Below are positions 62,389-64,000 of a DNA stretch of 64,000 bases, piece by piece. Position numbers and translations under genes: made by a program. Within the stretch, counting starts at the first letter, position 1. Every line of letters begins with the position of its first letter. The stretch is from NCBI GenBank assembly GCA_020310875.1, contig CM035417.1, positions 110,539,648-110,603,647 on the forward strand, written 5' to 3'. This stretch comes from Ceratopteris richardii (lineage: Eukaryota; Streptophyta; Polypodiopsida; Polypodiales; Pteridaceae). The notes under the pieces are model-generated. The model was not told where the DNA came from. It worked only from the letters and a program-made list of their open reading frames with translations, and searched no databases.

Positions 62389-63588
62389 AAACCCTAATTT
62401 TGTGCTTTTTAGATTTTTTTTGCCAAAAATTATGTGCAAGAAAGTGTGATCGCATCCTTTTGGGAGTTTTTTCGTTGTTTTTGCTAAAAACTTTCACTTG
62501 GAGGCTTGCAAAAATATATAAGAGAGGGTCATGGCTCATTGCGGATCATCTCATGGTACAAGAAGGACTCAACACAAGTTGAAGAGGATATCATTGTTGG
62601 AGGCTCTACCCTTTAAGCTATTATTGTTGACGATTGAAGGTTACACACACACACACTATGAAGAGTTCTATACTTGAAGGAGATTCTATTCTTGGACGAG
62701 TCATCTTCTAAAATTGGAGAAGATTATAATTGATGAATTGAGACAAGAGATGAAGTACATGATGAAGAATTGACGGACACGGAGGATTGAAGGAAGGGCA
62801 CGGCTCTACACACAGGCTTCGAGATTTCAGAGTATTAAAGGAGATATCATGAATATCAGACAGAGAGAAGATAGATATTGATGTAATTATCTGAAGATGA
62901 TTCATGTATCCAATTGGAGGCTATTATTGGAGATGTTGGGTACTATTTTGACACTACAATTTGAAAGAAAGGACTTATCATGTTTCAACTTTGGTAGAAG
63001 TTCGTCAACTCAACAAGATTTTCTGAAGACAGAAGCTTAGAACAATTCACAAGAGCCAATGGAGATGCTAAGATCGAGATTGAGAAGAAGATATTTTGCA
63101 AGAACACTTAATTATGGTCATTCAATGAAATCAAGAAGAATGATCTAGTGTGATTGAGATTATGATTGCTACTTTGCAACTATGTGCTTGAGATTGTGAG
63201 TGAGAGTGTGATTGACACTCCAAGTGTGAAGGAGATTGAGAATGAGATTCGGATTGCGATTATTGTGATTGAGATTGAGATTGACATTGGGAGTATGAGT
63301 GTGAATGAGATTGTGATACCTCGGGGGTGGTCGGGAGGTTGAGGATTCGTCAAGATACTATTTTCAAAAGCTAATGTATCAAGAAGGAAGAGGCTTCATC
63401 CAGCTCATATTGATGTATTTAGAATCTGACATCCAAAGATTCGCAAGATAAGATCTCTATATTAAAATAAATATATTTAGAGTTAAACACTTGATCAAAT
63501 TTATTATTTTGTTAATTACACAAATGTTTGCTTATGTCTTTTCTATATCCGAGTGTTCATCTTTATGGGTTTGATGAGGAACCCTACA
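62389..63588 (+). repeat. 3' LTR of short-interior element
   Basis: About 1200 bp, same order of motifs as 60533-61764, ending ACCCTACA. Roughly 85-90% similar by eye. Confidence 0.7.
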
Positions 63589-64000
63589 ACACTCTTCAGC
63601 TATGCTATATTGTATGGAGATATCGAGATCCTCTATGGTTTGCTATTACAAAAGGCTTAAAACATACGAATAGAGAGGGTTGGATAGGTCTTTGGTTTTC
63701 TTGAGTCCTAAAGTGATCCATCATCTCGCCTAGACATTTGATGTTGCCTAAGATTATTAGAGTAGTTTTTTTTTATTGGAGCCCCTTTTGAGATTGAACC
63801 TCTTACTAGACTGATCTTCTTTCAATGTAACCTATGGGAACTTGAAGATAAATATACTTGATTTGCTTTCGATGCCTTTTGATAATTACACCTATACGAA
63901 GACATATCGTTTCTCCCTATCCATGGAAGTTATGAAGACGCATATTAATGGGTTACCTAGATGGCTTCATAGGTTAAATGAATTGGGATTCTAGGGGAAC
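63589..64000. other. no recognisable feature
   Basis: No supported ORF or repeat in the last 410 bp. Confidence 0.5.

Larger units (their letters stand above)
60533..63588 (+). mobile_element. LTR element with very short interior (TRIM/LARD-like)
   Basis: Direct repeats of about 1.2 kb (60533-61764 and 62389-63588) flank only about 620 bp. Three bases after the first repeat comes TGGTATCAGGCAGC, close to the tRNA-Met primer site TGGTATCAGAGC. The interior opens with a 37-codon frame (MEGLTQKVCEQEELIQKLLG...) like a gag start, and no pol. Both repeats have a TATA-like box (ctatataagg 60659-60668; tatataagag 62515-62524). Outer left borders and target duplication are not resolved (ACACT would be the right copy). 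It appears non-autonomous. Confidence 0.7.

Overview
The window reads as nuclear DNA of a land plant. It is AT-rich and gene-poor, and almost all of it is transposable elements, repeats and their remains. The evidence is Ty1/copia elements primed by initiator-tRNA-Met sites (TGGTATCAGAGC), CACTA (En/Spm) DNA transposons with a Tnp2-type transposase, Ty3/gypsy and LINE fragments, TTTAGGG-like telomere-type repeats, and short GT-AG introns. The species cannot be named from the sequence. No rRNA, tRNA or CRISPR was found.

Layout. 1-10775: the right part of a CACTA-like element (its terminus CACTACAAGG is read on the minus strand at 10775). It holds a minus-strand multi-exon gene, a SET-domain-like exon, long (AT)n, (TATG)n and (AG)n tracts, and a complete but decayed copia insertion, copia-1 (601-5671, target duplication AATGA). 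11588-16742: copia-2, the same small family (LTR 231 bp, target duplication TTAGA), nearly intact. 16748-30300: a decayed minus-strand CACTA transposase split by copia-3 (18209-29716), which is itself split by copia-4 (20591-27136, LTR 1034 bp, target duplication TGGTG). This is a three-level nest. 31639-32890: minus-strand gypsy integrase remnant. 32965-33110: a tRNA-like (SINE-type) sequence. 34560-35027: three in-phase exons of an unidentified minus-strand gene.

36375-47489 is a complete CACTA element (CACTA-2, termini CACTACAACA / TGTTATAGTG, 3-bp target duplication TGG). It has subterminal CGTCGGTAT repeats and two small leader exons. A roughly 5-kb leader intron follows, filled with (ACAT)n and a 3.6-kb telomere-like minisatellite that includes an apparently exact 1665-bp tandem duplication. 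After it come the Tnp2 transposase and a second acidic/proline-rich ORF. Both reading frames are kept except for two frameshifts and a dozen premature stops, each one C-to-T step from a Gln or Arg codon.

47490-64000 holds no confident gene. It contains a plus-strand gypsy RT/RNase H/integrase remnant (54195-55690), diverged direct repeats, a LINE reverse transcriptase scrap (about 60150-60520), and an LTR element with about 1.2-kb LTRs but only about 0.6 kb of interior (60533-63588). Nothing in the window looks like a functional host operon or pathway. Its interest lies in element architecture, nesting order, and a SET-like gene carried in transposon context.
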